A stretch of DNA of 64,000 bases from Bacillus sp. FSL K6-3431 (GCF_038002605.1 NZ_JBBOCT010000001.1:1798001-1862000), one strand, 5' to 3'; numbered from the stretch's first letter, positions 48,136 to 58,292 are shown. The notes: a model not told the origin generated them from the sequence alone. Translations and numbers: made by a program.

Positions 48136-50025
48136 TTAGTGAGCGGCGGCTTTTTTGAATTCACTTTGAAAATCATATTGCTCTTCCACATAAACGGCAT
48201 GCCAAATCATAAACACAAGCGCCGTCCAAATTTTACGACTATGATCCATTTTTCCTTGACAATGATCTTCAAGCAATTTAAGAACATATCTCTTGTTTAA
48301 AATATGGTCTGTTCCGCTATTTTTAATTATTTCTTTTACCCAATCATGCATTTCGTCCTTTAACCAGTGACGAATCGGGACTGGGAAGCCCAGCTTTTTC
48401 CTATCAAGTACATGGTCAGGAACAATTCCTTTTGCAGCTTTCCTGAGCACATTCTTGGTTGTTCCGTCCGCTATTTTTAAGCTTGTCGGAATCTTAGACG
48501 CAATATTGAACACTTCTTTATCGAGGAATGGCACTCTCAGTTCAAGGGAATGAGCCATAGTTACTCTATCGGCTTTTAATAAAATATCGCCGCGCATCCA
48601 AGTATGGATATCGATATATTGCATCCTATCAACAGGATCATAACCAATCGTGTCTGCATATAACTGCTTCGTAATATCGCGGTAGTCAATCCCTTCATTA
48701 TATCGAGTTAACAACTTGCGTTTCTCCTCTTCAGAGAACATTTTTGCATTTCCAATATACCTTTCTTCCATTGGCGTGATACCACGTTCAATAAAGCTTT
48801 TTCCTCTCACACCTTCTGGAAGTGCTTTAGCGAGTCCTCTTAACAGTGATTTTCCGACTGCAGGGATCTTGTTAAATACTTCGAGTGATTGTGGTTCTCG
48901 ATAAATATTATACCCCCCGAATAGTTCATCTGCACCTTCACCTGATAGAACAACCGTTACATGCTTCCTGGCTTCACGTGCAACAAAATAAAGTGGCACA
49001 CATGCGGGATCTGCAAGTGGATCATCCATATACCACATAATTTTTGGTAATTCCTTCATATATTCTTCCGGAGTAATCACATAACTAATATTTTCAAGGC
49101 CTAGCTTATCAGCCGTTTCCTTGGCAACATCTATTTCACTAAACCCATTACGTTCAAAACCAACCGAAAATGTTTTAATATTCGGGTGATATTCTTTGGC
49201 AATCGACGCAATAATAGACGAGTCAATGCCACCTGAAAGAAATGAACCAACAGGAACATCACTTCGCATATGAAGATTGACTGAATCATATAAGACATCT
49301 TTTATTTCTTTAACAAACTCATCTTCTGATTTTTGAATTGGTTGAAAAGATGCTTTCCAGTAACACACTTTTTTCATCGGTTCACCAATTTTTTTTGTAA
49401 AATAATGACCTGGCTCTAACTTTTTTATCCCGATTGTCATCGTGTCAGGTTCTGGTACGAATTGATATGTCATATAGTGCTGTAAGGCATCATAATTAAT
49501 ATCTTGTTCTTCCGTCGCGAGTAAAATGCTTTTCTTTTCAGATGCAAATAATGTTCGTCCCGCTTCTTCTTTATAAAAGAACGGCTTAATTCCAAATTGA
49601 TCACGCGCGCCAAAAAGCTCTTGTTTTTCTTTATCCCAGATCATAAAAGCAAACATGCCACGCAATTTATCAACTACTTTTTCTTTTACTTGACTGTATA
49701 AAGCAATGATTACTTCCGTGTCTGATGCTGTTTGAAATGCCGTTCCGGATTTCACAAGTTCTTCACGGAGTTCAACAAAGTTGTAAATCTCGCCATTAAA
49801 TATGATCCAATATCTCTCATTTTCAAAAGCTAAAGGCTGTTGACCACTTTCAATATCAATAATACTTAAGCGTCGAAAACCGAACTGAATATGTTCATCT
49901 TCAAAATACCCTTCATCATCTGGACCTCTGTGGGTAATTAAATCATTCATTTGTTTAAATAATTCTTGATCAGGAGCTTTAATTTCCAAAGCTTGATCAT
50001 GGATACAACCAATAAAACCGCACAT
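48136..50025 (-). CDS. asnB: Asparagine synthetase (glutamine-hydrolysing) AsnB
   Basis: 629-residue enzyme. The N-terminal glutaminase starts MCGFIGC with Cys2 as nucleophile; the synthetase domain has the pyrophosphate loop SGGIDSS and RVPFLDKEVF. The start at 50025 is fixed by the required Cys2; AGGTGG is upstream. The dispersed repeat at 50054-50265 begins 29 bp before the start codon, so the promoter lies in or beyond it. Adjacent to metK as in B. subtilis. Confidence 0.95.
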   Translation of the reverse strand: MCGFIGCIHDQALEIKAPDQELFKQMNDLITHRGPDDEGYFEDEHIQFGFRRLSIIDIESGQQPLAFENERYWIIFNGEIYNFVELREELVKSGTAFQTASDTEVIIALYSQVKEKVVDKLRGMFAFMIWDKEKQELFGARDQFGIKPFFYKEEAGRTLFASEKKSILLATEEQDINYDALQHYMTYQFVPEPDTMTIGIKKLEPGHYFTKKIGEPMKKVCYWKASFQPIQKSEDEFVKEIKDVLYDSVNLHMRSDVPVGSFLSGGIDSSIIASIAKEYHPNIKTFSVGFERNGFSEIDVAKETADKLGLENISYVITPEEYMKELPKIMWYMDDPLADPACVPLYFVAREARKHVTVVLSGEGADELFGGYNIYREPQSLEVFNKIPAVGKSLLRGLAKALPEGVRGKSFIERGITPMEERYIGNAKMFSEEEKRKLLTRYNEGIDYRDITKQLYADTIGYDPVDRMQYIDIHTWMRGDILLKADRVTMAHSLELRVPFLDKEVFNIASKIPTSLKIADGTTKNVLRKAAKGIVPDHVLDRKKLGFPVPIRHWLKDEMHDWVKEIIKNSGTDHILNKRYVLKLLEDHCQGKMDHSRKIWTALVFMIWHAVYVEEQYDFQSEFKKAAAH

Positions 50026-50053
50026 ATACATGCCACCTACTCTATTTAAATTC

Positions 50054-50265
50054 AAGTGTGAGTTCAAAAAGGAGGATAAAAAGGGCCGAGAAGTTCTAGG
50101 AAGTGTAGCCTTCGAGCATCACAACACTTGCACAGGATGTGCTGACTTCTGTGTTGCTCACAGGACGTGAGCGATCTTAACAGAAGTTCCTTTCCCATAA
50201 GTGAGGAGCGAAGAAGCTGACAACGAAATTCGATAGCAATTTTTACCGGACTTTTTGAACATCCT
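50054..50265. repeat. MITE-like dispersed repeat, copy 2 (inverted), upstream of asnB
   Basis: Ends AAGTGTGAGTTCAAAAA and CTTTTTGAACATCCT are inverted relative to each other and match the ends of 2667-2927. The inner blocks CTTGCACAGGATGTGCTG and ACAGAAGTTCC are also shared. The gap to metK (50266-50392) shows no gene. Confidence 0.78.
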
Positions 50266-50392
50266 ATTCAAGCGCAATGTTTAGATAATCAATGCGTCGC
50301 ATACTTGTTAATACTAACACTTTTCACTTCATTTAGCAGTATTAATTGTGAATATGCTGTGGAAAAAAGTTTTCTAAAAATTTCAATAGTGA

Positions 50393-50426
50393 CAAAAAAA
50401 ACAGAGCTGCATTTTCACGCAGCTCT
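50393..50426 (-). terminator. Terminator of metK
   Basis: AGAGCTGC / GCAGCTCT stem, 8-base loop, then a T-run on the minus strand, 14 bp after the stop. Confidence 0.92.
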
Positions 50427-50439
50427 ATTATAAATGGAA

Positions 50440-51642
50440 TTATTTATTTTGAGCCGATACTTTGATTGCTTCTGCTTTGTCTGTTTTTTCCCAAGGTAAA
50501 TCTATATCAGTACGACCGAAATGTCCATAGGCAGCTGTTTGCTTATAAATTGGTCGACGAAGGTCTAGCATCCGGATAATCCCTACTGGACGAAGATCAA
50601 AGTTTTCCCTAATGGCCTGAACAAACACATCTTCCGATACTTTTCCTGTTCCAAATGTATCAACAGAAATGGATACTGGTTGCGCCACACCGATTGCATA
50701 TGCAAGTTGTACTTCACATTTATCAGCAAGGCCAGATGCAACAATATTTTTAGCTACATAACGCGCTGCATATGCTGCTGATCTATCCACTTTTGTTGGA
50801 TCTTTTCCAGAAAAAGCTCCCCCACCATGGCGAGCGTAGCCCCCATAAGTATCAACGATAATTTTCCGCCCAGTCAAGCCTGCGTCTCCCTGCGGCCCAC
50901 CAATGACAAAACGACCTGTTGGATTAATAAAATATTTCGTTTCGTCATCAAGTAATTCAGCAGGAACAACAGGCGTAATTACATGATCTTTTATATCTTG
51001 CTGAATTTGCTCCAAGCTAATATCAGGATGATGCTGAGTCGATAATACAATCGTATCAACTCTAACTGGCTTATCATTTTTATCATACTCAACAGTTACT
51101 TGCGTTTTTCCATCTGGACGTAAATATGATAGTATACTTTCTTTTCTAACTTGAGCCAATCTGAATGCAAGTTTATGTGCAAGCGAAATTGGTAAAGGCA
51201 TTAATTCTTCCGTTTCATTACAAGCATAACCAAACATTAGCCCTTGGTCACCAGCACCAATCTCCTCTATTTCTTCTTCGGACATCGCTCTTTCACGCGC
51301 TTCAAGTGCTGTGTTTACTCCTGCTGCAATATCTGGAGATTGTTCATCAATTGATGTAAGTACAGCACAAGTTTCTGCATCAAATCCATATTTTGCACGA
51401 TCATAGCCAATTTCCTTAATCGTATCGCGGACAATTTTAGGTATATCGACATACGTACTTGTTGTAATTTCTCCTGCTACAAGGACTAAGCCAGTTGTAA
51501 CAGATGTTTCACAGGCAACGCGAGCATTCGCGTCCTTTGCCAATATCGAATCTAATATAGAATCAGAGATTTGGTCACAAATCTTATCCGGGTGCCCCTC
51601 TGTTACAGATTCTGACGTAAATAAACGGCGATTATGTGTCAT
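50440..51642 (-). CDS. metK: S-adenosylmethionine synthetase MetK
   Basis: 400 residues. [20 protein letters not shown] at the N-terminus, [12 protein letters not shown], and [19 protein letters not shown] are the ATP- and methionine-binding signatures. Makes SAM from methionine and ATP. AGGAGG precedes the ATG. Preceded by a SAM-I riboswitch that turns it off when SAM is plentiful. Confidence 0.98.
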   Translation of the reverse strand: MTHNRRLFTSESVTEGHPDKICDQISDSILDSILAKDANARVACETSVTTGLVLVAGEITTSTYVDIPKIVRDTIKEIGYDRAKYGFDAETCAVLTSIDEQSPDIAAGVNTALEARERAMSEEEIEEIGAGDQGLMFGYACNETEELMPLPISLAHKLAFRLAQVRKESILSYLRPDGKTQVTVEYDKNDKPVRVDTIVLSTQHHPDISLEQIQQDIKDHVITPVVPAELLDDETKYFINPTGRFVIGGPQGDAGLTGRKIIVDTYGGYARHGGGAFSGKDPTKVDRSAAYAARYVAKNIVASGLADKCEVQLAYAIGVAQPVSISVDTFGTGKVSEDVFVQAIRENFDLRPVGIIRMLDLRRPIYKQTAAYGHFGRTDIDLPWEKTDKAEAIKVSAQNK

Positions 51643-51757
51643 CGGTCATCCTCCTATACACTAATATCTTTCCTATTTTAATAATACTCATTTCCTAAAA
51701 TGATGTTATTCATTCAGGCAATAAATAAAAGGCAACGGTGTCTATTTATAAAAAAAT

Positions 51758-51941
51758 AAAAACCTTTCCTATTAAATCTGTGAGGAAAGGTTTTATTACA
51801 TGTGCCGAGCCTTTCACTCTTATCGTTCAAGGCTTTCGCCTTGCAACAGGTTAGCACCTTTCTTACTGGAATTGCTTCCTTTTGTAAGTAGGTTGCTGGG
51901 TTTCACAGGGCCTGCCCCTCCACCATCTCAGGATAAGAGTA
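51758..51941 (-). promoter_or_regulatory. SAM-I (S-box) riboswitch
   Basis: On the minus strand: TCTTATCCTGAGATGGTGGA, then GGGGCAGGCCCTGTGAAACC, CAGCAAC and a closing CGATAAGAG that pairs with the start to form P1. These are the core elements of the S-box aptamer. The expression platform is a terminator (AAAACCTTTCCT stem, 51758-51794). SAM binding should terminate metK transcription. Confidence 0.96.
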
Positions 51942-51956
51942 TCCATTCATTACAAA

Positions 51957-51986
51957 ATCATAGCGTACTTAGTTATGGCATGTCAA
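51957..51986 (-). promoter_or_regulatory. Sigma-A promoter of metK
   Basis: TTGACA, 18 bp, TATGAT on the minus strand, just before the SAM riboswitch. Confidence 0.8.
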
Positions 51987-52017
51987 CAAATAAAACTTTT
52001 ATTATACCGGCTTTACA

Positions 52018-52260
52018 TTAATTAACGGAATGCAATGATACAAGTTGATATGTTATCAACGTATTCTCATTTTCCCATTCTATTTTCTGAATAATTGCTG
52101 TTGCACGATTTTCACTTTTTAACGAATACCGCACTTCCATTGGAATATCAATTGGATACAGTCTATAACCTGACTTTTCAAGCGTAAAGAGGTTTTCTTC
52201 TTGCCTTTTCTCCTTACCTTTCGTAACGATCAGTGTGTTTAACTCTAACGGCATGCCCAT
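52018..52260 (-). CDS. ytmB: YtmB, DUF2584 family protein
   Basis: 80-residue small beta-rich protein, MGMPLELNTLIVTKGKEKRQ with YRLYPIDIPMEVR, matching YtmB/DUF2584 of Bacillus. Function unknown. Position between metK and ytmA is as in B. subtilis, where pckA lies between metK and ytmB; pckA is absent here. Confidence 0.85.
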   Translation of the reverse strand: MGMPLELNTLIVTKGKEKRQEENLFTLEKSGYRLYPIDIPMEVRYSLKSENRATAIIQKIEWENENTLITYQLVSLHSVN

Positions 52261-52280
52261 TGAATTCCCTCCTTAATTTT

Positions 52281-52440
52281 GGCCCACACGACGTGGATCA
52301 CAACGGCGTTGCCACACCACGTGGCGCCCTTAGCTGTTGTTCCTTTATTGTGTCTTAGCTAACGACCCGATGTACACGATGCCACCGGCACCACACAGTA
52401 CGTGGCAATCATAGGGCGGCCAGCACTATTACCTAAGTGC
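52281..52440. repeat. Dispersed repeat 5' of ytmB and 3' of ytmA
   Basis: GGCCCACACGACGTGG plus CAACGGCGTTGCCACA and CACGTGGCG; the first ~54 bp match a second copy at 53357-53410. A second, degenerate inner part (GTACGTGGCAATCATAGG) fills the rest. Confidence 0.65.
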
Positions 52441-52453
52441 CTATTGTTCCTAA

Positions 52454-53251
52454 TTATACATGACTTTCCTGTTGTTTCATCCATGTGCATAAATCGGTTA
52501 CGATTTTCCGATTAATTACTGGTGGAAAATAATGTGTATAGGTATCAAAGTACCATGTATTTACCTTTTTTTCGAGCGACTGTAATCTTTTTTCGAGTCG
52601 CCAAGCATGTTCTATGGATACATTATCGTCTAACTCTCCATGAATGATAAGGACTGGAGCTTGCATTTTTTCTAGTTCATATAGAGGTGTCCTGTACTCA
52701 AATGCTTGAGCTGCAGTTTGAGGAGAACCTCCTATCACCCGCTTCATCATTCTCCTCATATCTTTACGCTCCATATATGTAAGTGCTACATCAGATACCC
52801 CGCCCCATGTAACAATCGATGCTGCATCGTTATGTTTTAATCCGGTAAATAAAGCCATCACACCACCGCGGGAAAAGCCAAATATATGAATACGATTTTC
52901 CTTTACAGCTGGATGGCTTTTTAATATTTCGTAGCCTGTGAATGCATCCTCACGATCTGCCCCTGCAAAGTCTTCATTTCCTTCTCCACCACGATTCCCA
53001 CGATAATAAGGTGCAAACACAACAAATCCCTCTGAAGCAAATTGAGCAATCCTCGCTGGCCTAACCATCCCTATACTTTTAATCCCCCCTCTTAAATATA
53101 AAAATCCTTCGTATAAGCCCTGTTTCTTTGGCTTAGCTAATAGTCCTTTTACCTTAAGCCCTGAAGAAAAATATGTCACGATCCATAAATGAATCGTTGG
53201 ATTCGGTGAAGGAAACGCTTGTACATCTAAGATTAATTTTTTGTTTTTCAC
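52454..53251 (-). CDS. ytmA: YtmA, prolyl-oligopeptidase-like alpha/beta hydrolase
   Basis: 265-residue S9-like hydrolase. YLRGGIKSIGMVRPARIAQF and the YRGNRGG segment precede the nucleophile in GFSRGGVMA; Asp in HGELDDNV and His in YTHYFPP complete the likely triad. Substrate unknown. GTG start with GGAGGTGGGAG upstream. Flanked by two copies of a dispersed repeat in the same orientation. Confidence 0.86.
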   Translation of the reverse strand: MKNKKLILDVQAFPSPNPTIHLWIVTYFSSGLKVKGLLAKPKKQGLYEGFLYLRGGIKSIGMVRPARIAQFASEGFVVFAPYYRGNRGGEGNEDFAGADREDAFTGYEILKSHPAVKENRIHIFGFSRGGVMALFTGLKHNDAASIVTWGGVSDVALTYMERKDMRRMMKRVIGGSPQTAAQAFEYRTPLYELEKMQAPVLIIHGELDDNVSIEHAWRLEKRLQSLEKKVNTWYFDTYTHYFPPVINRKIVTDLCTWMKQQESHV

Positions 53252-53356
53252 GAAGCTCCCACCTCCATTATTGGATATTTGTTTTTATTTTATCTAGCTT
53301 CACCACTTATCGATTAGTATACTTCCCGCGTCTCATTTCAATAAGTCGAGAACGAA

Positions 53357-53452
53357 GGCCCACTTGACGTGGGTTACTTCGGCGTTGCCACCGGATGTGG
53401 TATTAATAGCCGATGATCCTCGCAAGGCGCTTACGCTTTTCTTTTGAGGTTA
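53357..53452. repeat. Dispersed repeat 5' of ytmA
   Basis: GGCCCACTTGACGTGG plus CTTCGGCGTTGCCACC, matching 52281-52334 in the same orientation. It ends with GGCGCTTACGCTTTTC, which resembles the end of the repeat in the glg operon. Confidence 0.65.
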
Positions 53453-53537
53453 TCACATATTGCTGCGCCTATCATACGATATGTTAGCCTTTAATTATCT
53501 TTTGCCATCCATGGCACACATAAGGAGGAAACCCAAT

Positions 53538-54542
53538 ATGAAGAAATGGTTCAAAACTAGCATCTTTTTACTTATTGCTGCTTGTACTGTACTCGCTATT
53601 ACTGCCTGTTCAGCAAAAACTAGCTTACAAAAGGTGAGAGTCGCAGAAGTAACTCGTTCTATATTCTATGCTCCCCAATATGTTGCAGTTGAAAAAGGTT
53701 TTTTTAAAGATGAAGGCCTTAATGTCGAAATAAAAACAGCTTGGGGTGGCGATAAAACGATGACAACCTTATTATCTGATGGGGCTGATATCGCGCTTGT
53801 TGGTTCAGAAACTTCTATTTATGTGTACGCTCAAGGTTCTACAGATCCTGTCATCAATTTTGCCCAATTAACACAAACGGATGGAACATTCCTAGTTTCG
53901 CGGGAAAAAGCAGATAATTTTGACTGGGAGCAATTAAAAGATTCTACTTTTCTGGGACAGCGTAAAGGTGGAATGCCACAAATGGTTGGTGAATTTGTTT
54001 TGAAAAAACACGGCATCAACCCACATGAGGATCTAGAATTAATCCAAAATATTGATTTCGCAAATATCGCCAACGCATTCGCTTCAGGTACAGGTGACTA
54101 CGTTCAGTTATTTGAACCGACTGCATCTGTCTTTGAAAAAGAAGGAAAAGGCTATATCGTCGCATCATTCGGAGAGGAATCTGGTCATGTACCATATACA
54201 ACCTTTATGGCCAAAACAAGCTATCTCGATAAAAATGAAGCGACTGTGGAGAAGTTCGTTCGTGCCCTGTATAAAGCACAACAATGGGTGGAAGAAAACT
54301 CTGCAAAAGATATCGCTAAGCTTGTCCAACCTTATTTCGAAGACTCAGATGTAGAAACATTGACTGTTGTTGTGGATCGCTATAAAAGCCAAGGATCCTT
54401 TGCGAAAGATATGAAACTTACTGAAGATGGCTGGAATAATCTTCAAACAATTATGGATGAAGCCGGAGAACTACCTGTAAATGTAGATTACGAAAAATTA
54501 GTTAATACAAAAATTGTTGATAAAGTAATTAATAAAAAATAG
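53538..54542 (+). CDS. ytlA: YtlA, ABC importer solute-binding lipoprotein (NMT1/SsuA type)
   Basis: 334 residues. Signal peptide and lipobox (AITAC, acylated Cys24), then an NMT1/THI5-like binding domain with SIFYAPQYVAVEKGFFKDEG and WGGDKTMTTLLSDGADIALVG. Such proteins bind sulfonates, thiamine precursors or nitrate; the ligand cannot be told here. AAGGAGG precedes the ATG; the longer reading frame starts before this site. First gene of ytlA-ytlC-ytlD. Confidence 0.88.
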   Translation: MKKWFKTSIFLLIAACTVLAITACSAKTSLQKVRVAEVTRSIFYAPQYVAVEKGFFKDEGLNVEIKTAWGGDKTMTTLLSDGADIALVGSETSIYVYAQGSTDPVINFAQLTQTDGTFLVSREKADNFDWEQLKDSTFLGQRKGGMPQMVGEFVLKKHGINPHEDLELIQNIDFANIANAFASGTGDYVQLFEPTASVFEKEGKGYIVASFGEESGHVPYTTFMAKTSYLDKNEATVEKFVRALYKAQQWVEENSAKDIAKLVQPYFEDSDVETLTVVVDRYKSQGSFAKDMKLTEDGWNNLQTIMDEAGELPVNVDYEKLVNTKIVDKVINKK

Positions 54543-54712
54543 AGTATAATGCTGGTGTCCTTGTTATCGCTGCCTCGCATCGACTAAAACCACACACATG
54601 GCAAAGTAGATGTCATGCACCGGTACTTACGAAACGAAATTGCGAATCGCCATAAGACTTTGGAACTAGACACAAATTCACTGAAACAATAATGGAAGGG
54701 AGAGCCGAAACA

Positions 54713-55477
54713 ATGAGTTTTATACATGTAGATAATATCGGCCACCATTACTTTTCTCCATCTACGGTCACACATGCATTAGAAAATGTTTCTTTTTCCA
54801 TCAACAAAGGAGAATTCATTTCACTGCTTGGTCCAAGTGGCTGTGGAAAAACAACAATGCTTTCCATATTGGCCGGTTTGATTAACCCGACAACAGGAAA
54901 GGTAACGATGGATCCATTTACTCCAGACTCCGAAATGAATGCCATCGGCTATATGCTGCAGCAGGATTATTTATTCCCGTGGAAAACGATCGAAGAAAAT
55001 ATTTTCCTTGGTCTGGAACTAAATGGGCAATTGACTACTAAAACAAAACAAGCAGCGTTAGCATTTCTACAGGAAGTTGGTTTGTCTGGTGTCGAGGAAC
55101 AGTTTCCACGTCAGTTATCAGGAGGAATGAGACAGCGTGCAGCTTTAGCAAGAACAATGGCTGTTAATCCTAAACTTCTCCTATTAGATGAACCTTTCTC
55201 TGCGCTAGATTATCAAACAAAACTAAAATTGGAAGACCTTGTGTTTCAAACATTGAAAGAATACGGGAAGACAGCGGTACTTGTAACCCATGATATTGGA
55301 GAAGCTATTTCAATGAGCGATCGGATCCTACTTTTCTCATCAAAACCAGGTCGACTTTATAAAATATTTACAATGCCAGACGAACTACGATTACTAAAGC
55401 CTTTTGATGTTCGCAGCAAAGAGGCTTACAATCATTTATTTCAAACGATTTGGAAGGAGCTGGAGTCACTTGAATAA
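54713..55477 (+). CDS. ytlC: YtlC, ABC importer ATPase
   Basis: 254-residue ATPase of the nitrate/sulfonate/taurine type, with Walker [11 protein letters not shown]-loop [11 protein letters not shown], signature QLSGGMRQR, Walker [13 protein letters not shown] and H-loop [17 protein letters not shown] precedes the ATG. It partners YtlD and YtlA. Confidence 0.92.
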   Translation: MSFIHVDNIGHHYFSPSTVTHALENVSFSINKGEFISLLGPSGCGKTTMLSILAGLINPTTGKVTMDPFTPDSEMNAIGYMLQQDYLFPWKTIEENIFLGLELNGQLTTKTKQAALAFLQEVGLSGVEEQFPRQLSGGMRQRAALARTMAVNPKLLLLDEPFSALDYQTKLKLEDLVFQTLKEYGKTAVLVTHDIGEAISMSDRILLFSSKPGRLYKIFTMPDELRLLKPFDVRSKEAYNHLFQTIWKELESLE

Positions 55478-56279
55478 AAAAGTAAATCTTGGACTCCTTC
55501 ACACACAATATAAGCAAAGATTAGCGATAGAGAAAAAATGGGTGTTTTTTTATCAATTACTTATTTTTATTGTATTTTTCTCTTTTTGGGAAGTTGCGAG
55601 CCGATTCCATTGGATTGATCCGCTCATTTTCAGTTCTCCATCAAAGATCGTCAACCTATTCATAGAAAAGATAGCAGATGCTTCACTTTTCACACATTTG
55701 GGTGTTACTGTTTTTGAAACGGTACTTGGATTTATTATTGGAACGGTTCTCGGTACACTACTTGCTGCAACACTCTGGTGGTCCCCTTTTCTTTCTAAAA
55801 TCCTTGATCCATATCTCGTTATTTTAAATGCAATGCCTAAAATTGCCCTTGGTCCTATTTTAATTGTTGGTCTCGGTCCGGGATTTACATCGATCATTGC
55901 AATGGGTGCGATTATCTCTGTCATCATCACGACAATCGTTGTTTATACTGCTTTTCGCAATGTGGATGAAAATTACTTGAAGGTACTGCATACATTCGGA
56001 GCTACTAGAAAGCAAATGTTTAAAGAAGCCATACTACCCGCTTCCTTTCCGACAATCATCTCAACATTAAAAGTCAATGTTGGGTTATCTTGGGTTGGTG
56101 TAATCGTTGGTGAATTCCTCGTTTCCGCTAAAGGTCTAGGCTACATGATTATTTATGGATTTCAAGTATTTAACTTCACACTCGTTATGCTTTCTTTACT
56201 CCTGATTGCCATTTTTGCCACCTTAATGTACCAAGCCGTTGAATGGCTAGAAAAAAAGATAATGAAAGACGTTGATTGA
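55470..56279 (+). CDS. ytlD: YtlD, ABC importer permease
   Basis: 269-residue permease of the SsuC/TauC type with about six helices and the EAA loop ([19 protein letters not shown]). The TTG at 55470 overlaps the end of ytlC by 8 bp with TGGAG upstream, so the two are translationally coupled. Longer in-frame starts exist inside ytlC but lack ribosome sites. Confidence 0.9.
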   Translation: MNKKVNLGLLHTQYKQRLAIEKKWVFFYQLLIFIVFFSFWEVASRFHWIDPLIFSSPSKIVNLFIEKIADASLFTHLGVTVFETVLGFIIGTVLGTLLAATLWWSPFLSKILDPYLVILNAMPKIALGPILIVGLGPGFTSIIAMGAIISVIITTIVVYTAFRNVDENYLKVLHTFGATRKQMFKEAILPASFPTIISTLKVNVGLSWVGVIVGEFLVSAKGLGYMIIYGFQVFNFTLVMLSLLLIAIFATLMYQAVEWLEKKIMKDVD

Positions 56280-56281
56280 AA

Positions 56282-56309
56282 AAATGGCTGTCCAATACGA
56301 CAGCCATTT
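56282..56309 (+). terminator. Terminator of ytlACD
   Basis: Perfect 11-bp stem AAATGGCTGTC / GACAGCCATTT, 6-base loop, then ATTGC; directly after the ytlD stop. Confidence 0.82.
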
Positions 56310-56480
56310 ATTGCAGTATGTATTTTATAGATCCGACTTCAAAAAAATTGAGTTACCATGTCTAGCGACACCAAGACGTGGCATACCTATCCCTATGTTC
56401 TTTTGGCCATAAACCGAGAGATAGTGCAGCACAATTCTTTACTCACAGTTTGCTCAGTAAATGTAGGACTTACATTTTGT

Positions 56481-56957
56481 TTACAATAGACCTAATTCGA
56501 TTATTTTAGCAATTGCAGCTGGAACAATTTCATCTTTCATAATGAAACTATATTCTGGACTATTTACCTTAGAAATAATATTACCTTCCACTAAAACTGG
56601 TCCCGAGGTTTCCAGATAACCTTCTTTTTTCTGTAATGCTGTCATTTCTGCAAAATAGATTGCCTTGACAAAATGGCCAAGGTGTTTATCTTCAACTAAA
56701 TATTCCCCTATATACACAAGTGTTTTTATGATTCCACCTGTTTCTTCACTGACCTCCCTTCGTGCGGCTTCCTCAATTGTCTCACCTACCTCTCTCTTTC
56801 CCCCTGGAAATTCTAATCCTCTCTGAGCATGATTCGTTAATAGCCATTTTTCTCGGTATCGCGAAATAACAAATACATGACGTGCATCCATAGGGAAAGA
56901 TGATCGTTTAAAGGCAAGAAATACTTTATTATTATTCACATCATAAAATTCTCTCAT
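56481..56957 (-). CDS. ytkD: Nudix hydrolase YtkD (RNA pyrophosphohydrolase / 8-oxo-dGTPase)
   Basis: 158-residue Nudix protein. The Nudix box runs from Gly53 (GGKREVGETIEEAARRE, then VSEETGG to residue 75) and fits Gx5Ex7REUxEExGU. The B. subtilis homologue sanitises 8-oxo-dGTP and is reported to remove 5' pyrophosphate from mRNA. Located near dps, as in B. subtilis. Confidence 0.88.
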   Translation of the reverse strand: MREFYDVNNNKVFLAFKRSSFPMDARHVFVISRYREKWLLTNHAQRGLEFPGGKREVGETIEEAARREVSEETGGIIKTLVYIGEYLVEDKHLGHFVKAIYFAEMTALQKKEGYLETSGPVLVEGNIISKVNSPEYSFIMKDEIVPAAIAKIIELGLL

Positions 56958-57162
56958 CTTATTATTCCTTTTATTTTTTATTTACAGCTCCTATTTATTA
57001 TACATCTTACACCATATACTTTTGTATCTATTTACCTATTCAGCATGTAGATATAGTGCCTTCGACATATTTCTAGCTTTTTTCGAAACCTTTGGCTACG
57101 TAAGTCCGTACATATAGTCATAATAGATTTGCTACTAACTTTAAGAGGAGATGAAATACATA

Positions 57163-58043
57163 ATGAACAAATTATTATCACTTTGCTTGATAACAGTTTT
57201 AACTGTATTCCTTGCAGCCTGCAGCCAAACTGCGGAGCCTATTGATAAAAAAGACAAAAATAAAATAACAAACGAACAAAAGGAACCAAAACAAACAGCG
57301 ATGGAAAGTGAGCTTACACTACAGGATGTCTTTGAAAAGTCTTTAGAGGCTAATAAAGAGCTGAATAGTTTTTCTTCTAAAATGAACATGAAACAACAAA
57401 TGGAAGTGGATGGAGAAAAATTTGACATTAATATGAATGCGGACATGAAGTTTATTATGGATCCTGTCACTCTATATCAAAAAATGACCACTTCTATGGA
57501 CATGGGCGAAAGTAATGGCAAGCAAAATGTAGAAATGGAAGCATATTTAACAACAGACGGCTTCTACTTATTTGAACCTACTGAGGCGAAGTGGCTTAAA
57601 TTACCTGTTGAAATGACAGAGCAATTATTACAGTTGCAAAATGAGCAAACAAATTGAAAACATTTGTAGATGATTTTGACTTTAAACAGAATGAATCACA
57701 ATTTATTTTACATTTAAATGCAAATGGAGAGAAATTTAATTCCTTTTTCAAAGAAACCGCAATAAATTCTATGCCACCTGAGATGCAAAACCCTGAGTTA
57801 TTAGAAGGTATGAACATCAAAAAGGTAGAATATGAAATTTTTATTGATAAAGAAACATTTTTTACAACAAAAATGAATATTAAGATGGAGACTGTACTTG
57901 ATATGGAAGGTCAAAAAATGAATATGATGCAAAATATTTCATCCGATTTTGCAGATTTCAATAAAATAGATAGCATAAAAGTACCACAAGACGCACTTGA
58001 TAATGCTGAAGAAATCGATATGGGTGAATTAGAAGGAGAATAA
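57163..58043 (+). pseudogene. DUF6612-like lipoprotein gene split by a frameshift
   Basis: Two adjacent frames together make one typical lipoprotein of about 290 residues. Part 1 (57163-57657) has a signal peptide with lipobox LAAC (Cys20) and a TTDGFYLFEP-containing domain, and ends ...LQNEQTN at TGA. Part 2 (57654-58043) goes on with LKTFVDDFDFKQNESQF and ends MGELEGE. Adding one T at about 57654 would fuse them seamlessly. The two parts overlap as TTGA, so re-initiation at TTG is also possible. The ATG at 57163 is 12 bases after AGAGGAG. Function of this family unknown (cell-surface lipoprotein). Confidence 0.78.
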
Positions 58044-58058
58044 GGTAAGAATACGTTT

Positions 58059-58100
58059 AAAAACATTGCTTCAGCTATAAAGCTTGAAGCAATGTTTTTT
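58059..58100 (+). terminator. Terminator of the lipoprotein gene
   Basis: AAAAACATTGCTTCA / TGAAGCAATGTTTTT stem ending in a T-run. Confidence 0.9.
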
Positions 58101-58106
58101 ATATTT

Positions 58107-58292
58107 CAATTCCGCCTGGGCGGAATTGCGTCCAGATTTTATCGAGCTCGCTCGATAAACTTCCTCTAAAAATCTGTGACATCCGCCGGAGGCTTTCACT
58201 TCATTCAGCCGGAATTTGCACTCCCACTGAATTAGGTAAATCGCATTCATTCCGCCACTTTTAGAAGTGGGGGACTTCTGCTGAATGAAGTT
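58107..58292. repeat. 186-bp multi-hairpin element
   Basis: Consecutive perfect hairpins CAATTCCGCC/GGCGGAATTG (58107-58128) and TTTATCGAG/CTCGATAAA (58138-58159). An outer inverted repeat follows, ACTTCATTCAGC (58198-58209) with GCTGAATGAAGT (58280-58291), enclosing CCACTTTTAGAAGTGG. No coding potential. The last part resembles transposon ends of the IS200/IS605 type. 58293-58424 shows no gene. Confidence 0.7.

Noticed and set aside
51800..52021. 73-codon plus-strand frame upstream of metK
   Set aside because: It is the complement of the SAM-I riboswitch.
56340..56480. Possible further copy of the ACGTGGC-type dispersed repeat downstream of ytlD
   Set aside because: Only short stretches (GACGTGGCAT, TATGTTCTTTT) are similar; too degenerate to claim.
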